From Cryptomeria japonica (Eukaryota; Streptophyta; Pinopsida; Cupressales; Cupressaceae), in NCBI RefSeq assembly GCF_030272615.1, contig NC_081415.1:185747494-185811493 (forward strand): DNA of 64,000 bases, in the 5' to 3' direction. The notes under the pieces were generated by a model that was not told the origin of the DNA, searched no databases, and saw nothing but the letters and a program-made list of their open reading frames with translations. Shown in pieces: positions 11,910-24,059 of this stretch (positions are counted from its first letter, which is position 1; each line of letters starts with the position of its first letter). The position numbers and the translations under genes were made by a program.

Positions 11910-13529
11910 GGTCACACTATACATACCTCATACTCAATTCAAGTACAATAAGGGATAACATATAGACAAGGGCCAATGTGATATCTGTAAACTAACCACC
12001 ACTGGGAAATAACTCAGACCTACCAATTTAGGTGGAGAAATATCCTATACCTACATCTTGAAATCAAACATCAAGAATAACTATTCAATATATAATAGAT
12101 GAGGTAATGCACACACTTAATGGATTACAATATTAAATAACCATGATCATCTAATATCTTAAAATACATAAAATTTGATGTTAAATATAAACATCTCTAA
12201 GAAAGGAATAGGTGGGCATTATAGGCAATGAAAAATTTAGGTGTTGGTGCTTTAGGTGTGTATCATCATAAATTGTACTCCTTTAATTAATGATCCCAAT
12301 TTCACACTCTCCTAACAATCATTCTAATTTTCTCATTTCTCTATGCATTTTAGGACCTTTTATTGCACATTAAAATAATTAAATATTATTTTATTTTACT
12401 TTAATACGTCACCACTTCATTATGTGGGCCCATATTTTAATTATGCCCTAAATTAGCTTATTTAATTTTATTCTTATATGGGTCCTATGTCATTCAATGC
12501 ATTTTTTTCCCACTTAAATATTGTCATTTTTCATATACATTACAATTTAGGTATCAAGGCCCTATTATCTTGCGACCCTAAAAATTAGAGCCTATTTTGT
12601 TGGTACATTGTGTGATTCGCACAATGTCCAATACTTTTTGGCTAAAATTTTAGGAGGATAATGTGTCAGCCTTGCCATTTTGGATCTATCTTCAATGCAT
12701 AAAATGATTATTTTGAGTTACCCAAAATGTGATTTTACTTTGAGATTCCTATATAAGAAATCACTCTCTAATTCTTTTCATCATCTCCTATTATCTTATT
12801 CTTGCAATTCAAGAGCTATCATTCTAATTAAAGAGTAGATATGAGTCTAAGGATCAACAAGAGACCACAAGGCATATTATATTATATTTTCATGATGAAC
12901 TTATGATGGATTTTATGATGATTTATCATGTTATTGCATCAACATGTGGAGGACTTATCCTAAGAGTATATTGCATCATCAATTGAAGGTATAATCATTT
13001 CAATTAAGCATTTTGATGCAGGAGCATCCCCGGTTCTTAGCAATCTTGCATCAACCAAAAACATTTCTTTCAGTTTGTTTTATGTTTTGTAGTTTTAGCA
13101 TTTCTTTATGCATTTTCTTGCATTTTCTCATAGGATCTTGTAGAGATGGATTATTCTTATGAACATGGTAATCTTCCTTATTCCTAAACTACGGGTCGTT
13201 TGGATCATTTTTCGGTAAGTTATCACTTCCGGATTCCGAGGTTGTTTTTGGCTTAGAACATCGGAACCACTTGGACCTATTTTCTATTGGTGAATCTTGC
13301 AGTTCCTTTTCATAGCTTGTGGAGCTTTAGTTTGTTGATTCCAATTTTCCTTGTAGTGTGGCCGAACTTCCCTCTGTTTCGTACTTGATCCTTTGGATTT
13401 TCTGGAGGAATCTCTTTGGTGGAGGCCGACCTAGTGGTTTTACACATTCGATCTTATTCTTCGGCATTTGATCCCTCTTGTGCCGACTAGATCTCTCTAG
13501 ACCATATAAATCAATGTAATTTAACATCA
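11910..13529 (+). mobile_element. LTR-like block, copy B, left part
   Basis: Duplicate of 3,101-4,730, with its TATA box at about 12,748-12,757 (cctatataag). It is cut at 13,529 by the element at 13,530-27,022 and resumes at 27,023. The flanking pentamer CATCA (13,525-13,529) is repeated at 27,023-27,027, while copy A has it once. Confidence 0.55.
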
Positions 13530-14009
13530 TGTTGGTAAACAAATTTGTTGCTTTAAGAAACTTTCTTGACAAACTCTGTTTTGCCCTATAATTAGCAACA
13601 AAGCATTCACAACAGTTGAAGAATCACAAAGAAATGGTAATTCTTCTCTATGTTTAAGAGGGGCAGCTCCCTCGTATAATGGGGGTATTTGGATTTTTCA
13701 AAAATTTAAAGAACGAACAATAAAGAAAGATTGAACCCCATACAAGGTATGAATCTAGTTTAAAATAAATTCCATATAATCAAGTTTGAGATACCACAAC
13801 TTGAAATAATCTTCTTCACATTCAATGTTAAAGGGAAAGCATTAGGTAATCATCAATTAAACATAAGAACATTGATAATAACCCATGAGAATAAGTTGAA
13901 CACACATCCAAATTGATCTCTATTGCTTAATTTCTTGAATAATACTATCCAAGTCTCTCATACAAAGCTTGTGAAAAAGTGGAATCCTTCACATTGAATG
14001 GTAATGAGG

Positions 14010-14018
14010 TATATATAG
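14010..14018 (-). promoter_or_regulatory. TATA-like box in the left end of the 13,530-27,022 element
   Basis: The minus strand reads CCTATATATACC, a good plant TATA match, 290 bp beyond the end of the long minus-strand frame. That is where a 3' LTR would carry one. Confidence 0.4.
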
Positions 14019-14298
14019 GTGAAGTGGTAACCACCTGAGGTAACTACCCTAACCACCTTTATAACTACTTTATAACTTCCTCAACTTTGGGAAAAATAAC
14101 TACTTAGAATAACTAGCCAAAATGAGAACTTAGGATAACTACATCATATGAAAAGAGCCAAGATTATCTTTTATTAAAATACAGAAATAGAGATGAGAGA
14201 AAGGAAACTCGATCATGAGAGTTATTTACAAAGAAAGACAAAAACATGATGCGAGTAACACAACAAAAATGAAGACTATACAAAATGCAACTTTGCAC

Positions 14299-17200
14299 TT
14301 ATTCTAAGTTAACTCCTTGCGCTGCTGATGAGGCTGTTGCTTCTGTAGGCACATTATGTTGTCCAGGTCCTTTGTCTCTAAAGATTCTGAAAAGTCGGAT
14401 GGCTGAAGTGACAGATTTTCCTTTGGGAATTAGGATGTTGGCTATCCTCATTTTCCATGTCTTCAAGTTTCTATGAATGCCACTTAGTTCTGTCACCATG
14501 TTGAGTGTCTGAGACATAGAGACTCTCAAGGAAGAGTAAATATCAATCAATTTTTCCATGGTATTTTCATTGAATTTTGTCCTATTAAAAAGCTGTTGAT
14601 CTACCATGTTCTAGAAGCTATTCTGTAACACCTGCAAATCTTCCATCAATGTCACATCTGGGAAAAGAGCAGTGAGTTGTCCCTGGAGTTTGGTACACAC
14701 TTGATCACATGAAAGCATGAGCTTTTATAACTCTGATGAAACTTGATCTATGATCACTAGTTTCCAGTTAATGCTTTCTATCCATATCTATAGATAATCT
14801 TTTTCATTACTAGGCAGGATTTTCTCAGTTGCAAGGGTGTCCATTCCAATTTCTATCATTTGTTTGAAATCATTCACAATTTCCTTCCAAGCTGTTTCCT
14901 CTTTCTTGACATTCTTCAAGTCTTTCTCAATAGTATTTTTCTTTATTACGGCCTCACCATGGATAGATTTTGCTTGGACTAGGAAATCACATGCAAGAGT
15001 TTTGACCTTTTCTACCCAACCTTCAATTACCTTTCCATAGGCTTGGTACTTTTGAAGATTATCCATAACATTCCTTTCAATTACTCCTTCCGGTGTCAAT
15101 ATAATTGGCTGGCGATCTACACTTAGTGGCATAGTGGATGTATCAACTACGGATTTCAAGTAAGAAGACAAAGTGTGCACTTGTTGTTTCAATTGATCCT
15201 TGGATTGCTTATCCTTTTCACTTATCTCCACCATTCTGGCTGCCATCACATTAAAGTTCTAAATATTAGACTCATGAGAAGAAGGTCCCATATCAATCTT
15301 TGTCACAACAAAGTCCGCAAAGGTGGCCTCATTTGTATCTTTCTCAGATATGGGTTGAGCAATCTCTAAGCACATATTCTTTGAATTTGGATCAGTCTTT
15401 ATTCTTGAGGATACTTTGAGTTTCTTTAGTTTTTCAGCTCTTCCAAAGAGATCAGATATGCTACTAAATTCAGGTACCACTAGCTTTTCTACCTTCCTCT
15501 TCTTCAATAGACTTTGTTCTAACCATGGGAAAGAAGAATTTTCTGTAGACTCTTGGATGATTTCTTGTCTTGCTACCATTGTTGTTGTCACCTCTCTGAT
15601 TTCTTCAAATTGATCGCTTGGATTGCTTAGAAATGATGAATCCATGACTAAAGTATTTTGATGTGCTTCTTGTCGTAGGGATTCTATAGGAACTAAGGGA
15701 GATATGGAATGCATTCCATCATCAAATCTTGTGTCATCCAGAATTTCCACTGGAACTTGATCCTTTACTTGACTTGCAATAGAATTTTCTTCTATGTCTT
15801 TTGCTCTGGATTTCTTCCTCTTTTGTCGGGGTTCATCACCACATGTGTTTTGAAGATTGTTCCTCCTTGGAGGGTCTTCATCTCCATCACTTCCTTGAGT
15901 ATTCTGGTAAGAAGGAGTATCCCTAGCTGGAGTATGGGAAGAATGCAGTGACGTAGAGCTCTCAAGTTGACTTCCTTTCCTTCTTGGAGTTTCCTTTGTT
16001 GGTTTGGTAGCAGTCGTTTGAGTAATCTTCTTCTTAATCCAGGCTTCAGAAATCTTGATTACAAAACTTGTTCTTTCTCTGACATCTCTCATTTCTGGAT
16101 CTGCCCAATTCAAACTAGGAAGTGGCTAGGACTGGACTTGCTCAAAATAGATAGGATCAATCAAATTAGATCCGTCATCTTCAATGCCTTCTATGGTCCA
16201 ATCCATCTTGAAATCTTTCATTTGCTTCAAAGTTAACCTTGTCCAATCTCTTTTTCTAACCTCGAACTCATCTTCGCAATCCTCCCAAAAGTCTTCGAGA
16301 TTAGGAAAATGAAAATAGCCAGAACCTAACTTTAAGCTTCTCTTGACATAATCCTTGCTATCAAAAGGGATCCTCATCTGGTATGGATACAAATTGATCT
16401 TAGATAAAGCTTTTTCTGCCTCATCTGCTCTTGAACTTGACTCACATCTATAGTGCCCGAGACAAATAGGAAAGGCTACCCCTTTATTCTTTCTATCTCT
16501 ACATTTCTTTTGAACTGAAACCAATTGCTGACAAAGCTCAACTAAAATGAGCTTATCATCAACATATCTGGGTAACTTGTGTGGATAACCTTCAAATCCT
16601 CCTACTCGAAGATAGGTAAATCTCGAGAACTGGATGAAGAAACTTCAATATTTCTCTATCAATTTAGTGGATTCCTTTGATATTCTAGTGGCAATGTCTC
16701 CTTGTAATAACCTTACTGCCCACATTGTGAAAGCATCATTCACTCGCCTAAAATACACAAAGCTTTCCTCAAGTTACAATTGCTTGTAATAATGGTAAAC
16801 TTGAGTTTCTTGATTCAGGACACCATTAGTACTTAACCCTGGCCATGACCTCAAATTAGCAATAGCATATATCAAGTAAGAGGTCATATGGAAGCGTTGA
16901 CTTGTTTTGAAGTGCACTAACTGGTCATGTATGCAGTTGCTGATGAGATGGCCCCAGTCAATGAGTTGCTTACTGGCAGAGATGACTGTTATGAAGAGGT
17001 ACATCCACATTTCGAACTCAGTGGAATCAGGACTTCCTGTCACTCTATGGAGTAAGATAATCAAGTAACAAATTTCTTTGATGAAAAGAGAACGATGGAG
17101 TGTTTTTGGAAGCTGAGACTATCCTCCTCGTGGTGCAACCATCCATTCTTTAGCCAGATTGTTGAGGCATTTGCTTCTATTATCGCTGAAGTATTTGTAA

Positions 17201-17562
17201 GCTTTTTGCTTATTGATGTGAGTGAACTTTTCCTTATATGGCAAATGAAGAATAATAGCTATTGAAATTCCATCAAGTTTAGCCATTAAGGATCCATTTG
17301 CAGCTCTTATCTCTCTTGCATCTGGATTATATCTTTTTGATCATTCTATCATCAAATTTGTACATTGAATTGCTATGGGAAAACATGCTGCTTCAATCAA
17401 GCCGCTTCTTGCCACTCTACAGGACAACTTTGATCTGTCGCCTTCCATGAAGAACTTTTTGATTTCCTGCAAATTAATATGCCCAATCTTGGTATCATGA
17501 GCCTCTGGAATCATGGTGGTGATCATCAGGGAGTACTCATACTCTTGAGCCTTGTATTTCAT
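14299..17562 (-). pseudogene. Unrecognised long transposon-borne protein, one frame with premature stops
   Basis: The open segments 17,562-17,341, 17,064-16,774, 16,524-16,126, 16,113-15,259, 15,249-14,788 and 14,607-14,299 all lie in one minus-strand frame. The whole is a single ~1,088-codon gene broken by stops (about 17,341, 17,123, 16,774, 16,650, 16,126, 15,256 and others) with no frameshift seen. The start is placed at MKYKAQEYEYS. The N-terminal ~500 residues are mixed hydrophobic/charged and probably globular (YNPDAREIRAANGSLMAKLD, LPYKEKFTHIN). The middle ~280 residues are Ser/Thr/Lys-rich and probably disordered, with KR-rich patches (RQKRKKSRAKD). The C-terminal ~300 residues are Lys/Glu-rich and likely coiled coil. 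It faintly recalls the 'putative plant transposon protein' families and may be gag-like, but I do not assign a function. Confidence 0.6.
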
Positions 17563-18651
17563 GATGATGTGTTTTGCAGATTCTTATATTGAAAACTGTT
17601 TGTAATATGTGAGTGAAATGCTTTAATAATTGGTTTGAACTTTGAATTTCAAATTTGTATTATCCTGCTTCAACCTTCTAGAGCATCCTCCTTTCAAGAC
17701 TGCATAGACTCACTTATCTTTCTACAATGATGTATCTTCTTTGTCAAACACATCAAGTGTTAAGTCTCTGCTCCTTATGTGTGGATATTTGAGGGACGTT
17801 GTCAAACAACTCATAGCCTCTTTTTTTTAATACACCTCCACATTTTGCATATAAGTTTACTAAATCATTTCGACTCATAACATCTGCTAAAAACATTTTG
17901 TGCATATCTTGCAATCACTGCGATATATGCATTTCATTCGCTGAGATGACATCTCCTCAAGGCATGCTGTGGGAGCAAGGAGATTTCTAGCAGAAAATCA
18001 TGGAATTTAGTTGTAGGCTGGCGGAATATTATTCACAATTGTTTTTATTGCAATGACAGGAATTTAAACTTTGGTGTTTATACTTTACATTGCTTTGAAG
18101 AGAACCATCTGATACACATACCACATATCTACAGAATACAAGGCACTCAAACATCTCATCTTCAATACCTGCGAGTGGAGTTAGGGAGCACGATAGCATG
18201 CATATCTATCGGCATGCAAAGAAAATGTTAATAGGTAGTTATAAAACCGATTTTGCTATCTTTCATAAGCCACGTGCTGTATTCAATCCGCTAGATGGAA
18301 GTTTAAGGAGAAGGCGATATCTTTCAAAACACTCTCATATCGCCATTGAAAACTAAGAAGTTGAAGTGTATCAGCATCTTGCTAATGTTGGCTAACTCAC
18401 CGAAAGCATGAAACCGTTACATGATTTTGAGTTTTCTCATATTGTGCGTAAGAACGTATTGGTAAGTTGATGATTTTTACCAAGTTGATGATAATTTCTA
18501 ATTCGCAATCCGAAGTTGGTGTTCATTGGTCCCTTTAATCATTTTACCATGTTGCCACTAACACTTGGTCAACTGCCAGCTTAGACTGCCGATGGTGTAC
18601 ATTTCCCAAGTGAGTAGTTTCTAGTGTAAGAACCTTATTATCATTTAAACC
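17563..18651. other. Leader-side non-coding DNA of the 13,530-27,022 element
   Basis: Lies upstream of the long minus-strand frame. No gene, repeat pair or clear PBS was seen. It ends at AAACC (18,647-18,651), the TSD of the nested LTR element. Confidence 0.5.
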
Positions 18652-18826
18652 TGTAGCGTCCTAAAATTGTGACACTTGCAATTTTGACTGCATTTCGGTC
18701 TTCACGATGGCGACGCAACATGCAACCTGAATGGAGACCCCGAAACTTGCTCACGACACCAAAAACTGCATTTTTCAAGCACCCTGGCCTGAACCTCCTT
18801 GCACCCTGCTGTCCCGGGAGGTGGGA

Positions 18827-18920
18827 CCAGAGCGCCCAGCACCCTGGTCCCTCAGGACCAGAGCGCCCAGCGCCCTGGTCCCTCAGGACCAGGGCGCCCA
18901 GCGTCCTGGTCCCTGGGTCC
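18827..18920. repeat. 31-bp GC-rich palindromic tandem repeat in the LTR
   Basis: Three copies of a unit resembling ccctggtccctcaggacc + agagcgcccagc. Each junction can form a hairpin in which GGACCAGGGCGC pairs with GCGCCCTGGTCC across a 3-base loop; this is perfect in the 63,100 copy. The array sits 110-210 bp upstream of the TATA box, in U3. Copy number is three here, one in the 3' LTR and two in the LTR at 62,103-63,325. Confidence 0.85.
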
Positions 18921-19036
18921 TATTTTGGGCCCGGTCTCCTAAAGAGATTGCGGGTCTTTTTGTTTGCAATTTGGAAATTACATTTCCTGGTCGGCCTAAG
19001 GTCGGGAAAATTAGTCTATCAGCCCTAATTGACAAG

Positions 19037-19045
19037 TATATAAAC
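19037..19045 (+). promoter_or_regulatory. TATA box of the gag-protease element 5' LTR
   Basis: TATATAAAC within gacaagtatataaactac, conserved in the other two LTR copies (25,599-25,607 plus strand; 62,964-62,972 minus strand). It probably sets the U3/R boundary about 25-30 bp downstream. Confidence 0.7.
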
Positions 19046-19921
19046 TACATTTTCCTCTCTCATTTGACATAAAATAAGAGGATATGACGTGGAAACTATA
19101 CTCAAGCATTCAAGCATTCAAGCATTCAAGCAATTGATCATTTCAAGTCTCCATTCAAGGTTAAGTGTTGCATTCAAGTCAAGGATTCAACCATTGAAGA
19201 GGAGATCACTTACTACATGCTACTACAACATACAACAAACAACAACATCTAAACCTTCGCACATAAGGATACAAACATCCTTAGAACAAGGTATTAGTAC
19301 TTGTTTTACATTACAGTCATTTACATTTACAGCACTTGCTCATTTCTTGGTTAATTCCAAAACCGGGGTTTGACCTAAAGGCAAACCCCTAATCCCTAAC
19401 CCCCCAATCGTCTTCGCTTTTCTGTGTGTAGGTTGCAGGTATGCGGCTGAGATTGAAGATCTGGAATCCTTGTGCAGAGATGAACAGATCCCCCTTCGTT
19501 TCGCGGATTTTTCGGAGGACCGTGGCGCCGGGCGCCATCGTTCTGACAACTTTTGCTCAAATTTGCAGGACAACGCTATATTCACATTTTATTGCTAATT
19601 CCAGGTCCGCAGCTTCATCCTATAACCCGAACTCAGTTTATAAGCGAATCTTTATCACTTTCTATGCATTCCTAGCTTGATTCCTCTATCAACATTCTTT
19701 ACAAAAGAGGGTAGCCTTGCTTTCTTAACCCTTGAAATTCATTTAGCATCCAATCTTGCATTGTGTGGGATTGGATCTTATGAGTTTCAACCCCTCTTTT
19801 GAATGTAAAGTCTCTCCCTCAAGTGAAAACCATCAACCCTAGCGAACCTCCCTTCTCTCTCCTCGGAGTTGGAAGAGGGGAGTGCAACTAGGGTTCGATT
19901 GCGATTTTCCGCTTTACATTT

Positions 19922-19940
19922 TGGTGAACCCGACGTGAAC
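19922..19940 (+). other. Primer-binding site
   Basis: TGGTGAACCCGACGTGAAC begins three bases after the 5' LTR, in the normal place for a tRNA 3'-end complement (TGG pairs with CCA). I could not name the tRNA with confidence. The element at 33,627-46,506 has a related site (tgaacccgaggtgaac). Confidence 0.75.
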
Positions 19941-21098
19941 ACCCTTTCTGATTTTTCATGCTTAGATCTGAAAATTGATTCTTTGATTACATTTCCATGT
20001 TTGATCTTTTGCAAAATTTTAGAGGTGATTGCATAAAAACCCTAAATTTTCTTTTTGAACATTGAACTTGCGAAATGTTTAATTGTTAATGCTTGCTTCA
20101 GATCTGCTTTTCTATTACAAATTATCAATTCATATCTATGCTTTAATTTTGAAAATTAAGTGGTTAAGTGTCAAAACCCTAATTTTTGAAACCCTCTTGA
20201 TTCAACCTTTGTCCGACAATTTCACTGATCAAAACATCTCCAAATCAGCTGTAACTTTGGATTCCGCAATAAAATCACAATATCTTTCATCCCTGAAAAT
20301 TTGGAAAAAAGTTGCGAGGACCGTGTGCACTCCGAGCGCCATCGTCCCCGACATTTTTTCTGAAATTTCGGGAGCGAGATCTTACTATATTTTCCTGCTA
20401 AAATCCAGAATTTTGGCTGATTTTATCAATTATAACACTCTCAAAATTACAGTCAAAGTTGGTCTTGTGATTGCTTGGATTAAGGCTCCTAATCATTTAA
20501 AAATTGTGGAAATTGAAATTTTGTGCCAAAATTGTGGTTCTTACTGTCCTAAATCTGAAAAGTGTGTTTGCATTCATTCGAAATTTCAGTGCTTTATTCA
20601 AATTCTTGCAATTTGTGATCTTTGAAATTAAATGCTTAATTACAATAACCTTGATTTCCGCTTTCAAAATTGAATTTTGCGTGAAATTGAGTCAATTTTT
20701 AAATTTCAAAACTTGCATTGCTTTTGACATTCCCTCTAAAATCATAAAATTCAAAATTTCAGTTTCCCTCTCTCTTTCAAAATTCAAATTTTGCATTTTT
20801 CGACAATCTTGATAGGGTTCAATTTTGAGATTGCAACTTTAATTTGGCCTATCTACAGATCGTAAAATCCCTCAATTTTTTCAGATTAGCTCTAAAATCA
20901 TCATACCTTTCATCCCTGCAAATTTTGAAAAAAGTTGCAAGGACCGTGTTGCACTCCGAGCGCCACGGTCCTGGACATTTTTTCCGAAATTTCGGGAGAC
21001 TGTCGTGATTGCATTTAACAGCTTAAATCTGGAAGAATGGCTGGTTTTACTGAAAATTGCTACCTCTAAAATCAAAATCTTTTCTCTCTCTCTAGTGC
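19941..21098 (+). other. gag leader with two ~190-bp repeat units
   Basis: Long untranslated leader. Units at about 20,230-20,420 and 20,860-21,050 share ctttcatccctg, aaaaaagttgc, aggaccgtg, cactccgagcgcca and tgaaatttcggga. A related GC-rich segment is inside the LTR (19,515-19,575: ggaccgtggcgccgggcgcc). Each can fold into a GC-rich hairpin. A role as packaging or dimerisation signal is inference only. Confidence 0.6.
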
Positions 21099-24059
21099 AT
21101 GAGTTTTACAACAATAAGCCCTACTTACACTATTCCCATTAGACGAAGCTGTAGAATTAAGTCTTTCCAAGGTTTAACTACCGAGGAGATGGAACCTAAT
21201 TTGAATAGCCTTTTTAACGAGGACATGGGTAATTCCTCTAATCCTCCTAATGGTGAAGAAGCTCTCCATGAGGTTTCTGTTGAACAACTTTCGAAATTGG
21301 ATAACCAATTTGACGATTTTCACCAATGGATGTCTCATGAGTATCCCGATAGTCAAGCTCTTCCTTTAATTGAGGGTCTAAAACGCATGCTTCAAAGTGA
21401 TAAGAATGGAATTGATATTTTGCGTGGTATTTCACACATTGTGAATTCGAACGTGATGCCTATGAAGAGTTGTGCTGAAACTTTAGGTTACACACAACCT
21501 CCTACACAAGTCAATCATTCTATTCCTTTGACAACTCCTATTGCTAGCATACCTACCTTTACATCAAACATCATGGCTACTTCAATACAAGACATTCCTC
21601 CTGTGATTACCAGTCATGGGGGCAATCCCTCTTCTTCAATTAATCCTCTTCCTTCATTTAATCCGACTTCTTCATACATTCCTTCAATGAGTGTTCCTAT
21701 TACATCTTCACAAATGAACATGACGCAAGGGGGCAATTCATTTAACCATTCCATTCCTCCTTGTAGTGTTCCTCCTATCCAATCATCCCCTATGGTTGAC
21801 TATCATAGGGTCCCACCACCTTACTCTCTACCTTCTTTCAATAACATAACACCTCCATCTCAATCTAACACACCTAATATGAACTCTTCGACTGAAGCTA
21901 CCATTAATAATCTTGCACAAACTGTCTCTTCTTTACAGCAACAAATTGCCTCTATGAATCAATCTAAGTTTAGTGTGCCCACATTTGATGTTGCGAGCCC
22001 ACTTTCTCTTGACATTGTTCGAGCTATCCCTCCTAAACATGTTGAAATCCCGCATTTGGAGCTTTATAATGGTAAAGGTGATCCTCTAACGCATGTTAAG
22101 ACTTTTCAAACAATATGTACTGATTTTGCTTATGACCCAAGGTTGCTTGTAAAAATATTCACTAGAACATTAAGAGACAAAGCCCTACAATGGTATTGCT
22201 CGTTGCCTTCTTATTCTATTACTTCTTTCGAACAACTTGCAAATGCTTTCATTCAACAATTTCAAAACAATATAAGTCCTAAAGTTACTTTGATTGATTT
22301 AATGCATTGTAAACAAGGTGTTAAAGAAAAAGTGACTGATTTTATTGGTAGATATAAGCATTTGTATGCTCAAATTTCTTTTCCGGTACCTGACAATGAT
22401 ATTCAAAGAATCTTTATTTCTAATTTGTAAAAAGATATTCGAGACAAACTTCTGTTTTCTGAGTTTACTTCTTTCCAACAGTTGTGTGCCACTCTTCACA
22501 ATTATCAACTGACTGTGAGTCAAATGGAACAATCACATCCTATGGCTCCGAGTGATAAGGGTGATAGCAGTCAACAACCATTTGGGAAGTTTAAACTGAA
22601 CAGAGATTCCATCAAATTCAATGAAAACATCATCAACAACAATGTGAATGCAGCATCAGGTGTGGCTCCTATTTCTAAATTTTTCAAGAAAGAAAGAAAG
22701 TATACTCCTTTGAATGAATCATTGCATGGTATTATGAATAAGTTATTGGAACAAAATGTGCTTACTCTTCCTCCTATAAGACAAATTGATCCTGCAAAGA
22801 TTACTTCACCTTATTTTGATCATAAAGCTTTTTGTCACTTTCATCGTCAGCCTGGTCATGATACTGAAAAATGTTTTTCTTTAAAGGGTAAAATTCAAGA
22901 TTTGATTGATAATAATACTATTTCTGTTTCTGGAGTGAATGATAAAGGCAACACATCTGTAGCTCCTCCTAACCAAAATCTTCAGATTTTTACTGATCCA
23001 TTACCTTCTCATACTTCTCATACCTCTAATGCGATTGAGGCTAATGATTCCTCTCTCTCATCTGATGGTCTTGTGTCTATGACTCCGAATGTGATTAACT
23101 TTGTAGAGCAGCAAGAAATCCCTAAAGAACCTTCCATCACATTTGATTCTAGTGAAACCATTAGAGCACCTGATGGTCCTTTATACATAGTTGCAAAAGT
23201 TAAGAATACACCTTGCCGTGGAGTGCTTATTGATCCTTCCTGCATGGTTAATGTTATTACTGAGGAATTTATTTTTACTTTGCAATTGAATCAAGTGATC
23301 TATGACAAAACAGATGTGGTTGTGAAATTATTTGATGCATTTTCTTCTCATGCAATTGGTTCTATTACATTACCTATTGAGGTCCATAACAAATCCCTTG
23401 ATGTGAACTTTGCTATTATCCCTTCATCCGAACAATTTTGTGTGAAGCTTGGTTATCCTTGGCTATCTTCCATGAAAGCTATTGCTTCTCCTATACATAA
23501 GTGTTTGAAATTTCCCCATAATGGTGAAGTTGTTACTGTCAATCATAGTCTCTTTAAACCAGCTGAAAGAACCTCTAGTGTTCCTATTGATTACTTTTGG
23601 TCTAAACAATTCCAGTCTCTTCCTCCGCGAAGTGATCATCTTTTCAAATCTTATCAAAAGTGGAAAACAGATATGATCCTATCTTTAAGTGAACCTAGAA
23701 CACCCAAACTTGACATTCCTATCGTTCTTGAGAAGGAAATTCTTCCTTTGAAAGATAAAACTAATGTCTTTCCTCAAGAAGATTCCCAACCCATCCCCAT
23801 GGATGTGACTATGTCTATGCCTAATAAACCTTCTAAGAGTAGACCTATACCTCCTCGTCATGATGGACTTGGTCTTCTTCCTAAACCAAAAATTCCTCCT
23901 TTATATGGAGCAGTTCCTCCTCCTGCCTTTTATAGAGAGAAGAGACCTTCTTCTTCTCCTATTATCCAGCCTAAGAGACCACAACCTAAACACCCAAGTG
24001 ATAAGGATGAGAACATTCCTCCTCCTCTATCTTCTACACTTGCTACTAAGACTAGATGA
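21099..24059 (+). pseudogene. gag: Gag-protease polyprotein with one internal stop
   Basis: One frame of 987 codons from ATG at 21,099 to TGA at 24,057, interrupted only by TAA at 22,428-22,430; the frame resumes directly after it. In order: an acidic N-terminal region, a Pro/Ser/Asn-rich linker (residues ~140-300), a Retrotrans_gag capsid domain (~310-465; HVEIPHLELYNGKGDPLTHV, LRDKALQWYCSLP, FIQQF), a degenerate plant gypsy finger (CHFHRQPGHDTEKCFSLK, ~22,830), and a retropepsin-like domain (23,180-23,520) with LGYPWL near its end. The protease active-site triad reads D-P-S instead of D-T/S-G. It ends with a proline-rich tail containing GLGLLPKPKIPPLYGA, perhaps a relic of a G-patch. Capsid would coat the RNA in cytoplasmic particles. 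The single stop could be an inactivating mutation or a readthrough codon. Confidence 0.9.

Larger units (their letters stand above)
18652..19918 (+). repeat. 5' LTR of the gag-protease element (1,267 bp)
   Basis: Starts TGTAGCGTCCTAAAATTG, ends GCTTTACA. It is 62 bp longer than the 3' LTR because it has two more copies of a 31 bp unit at 18,827-18,920. In the first ~90 bases the two LTRs differ at five places, all transitions, mostly at CG/TG/CA sites. That pattern suggests deamination of methylated cytosine. Confidence 0.95.

Noticed and set aside
18669-19373. Open frames inside the LTRs (also 25,371-26,242 and 62,342-63,293)
   Set aside because: They recur because the LTR recurs, lie on both strands, and overlap U3/R and the 31 bp repeat. 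No protein signal.
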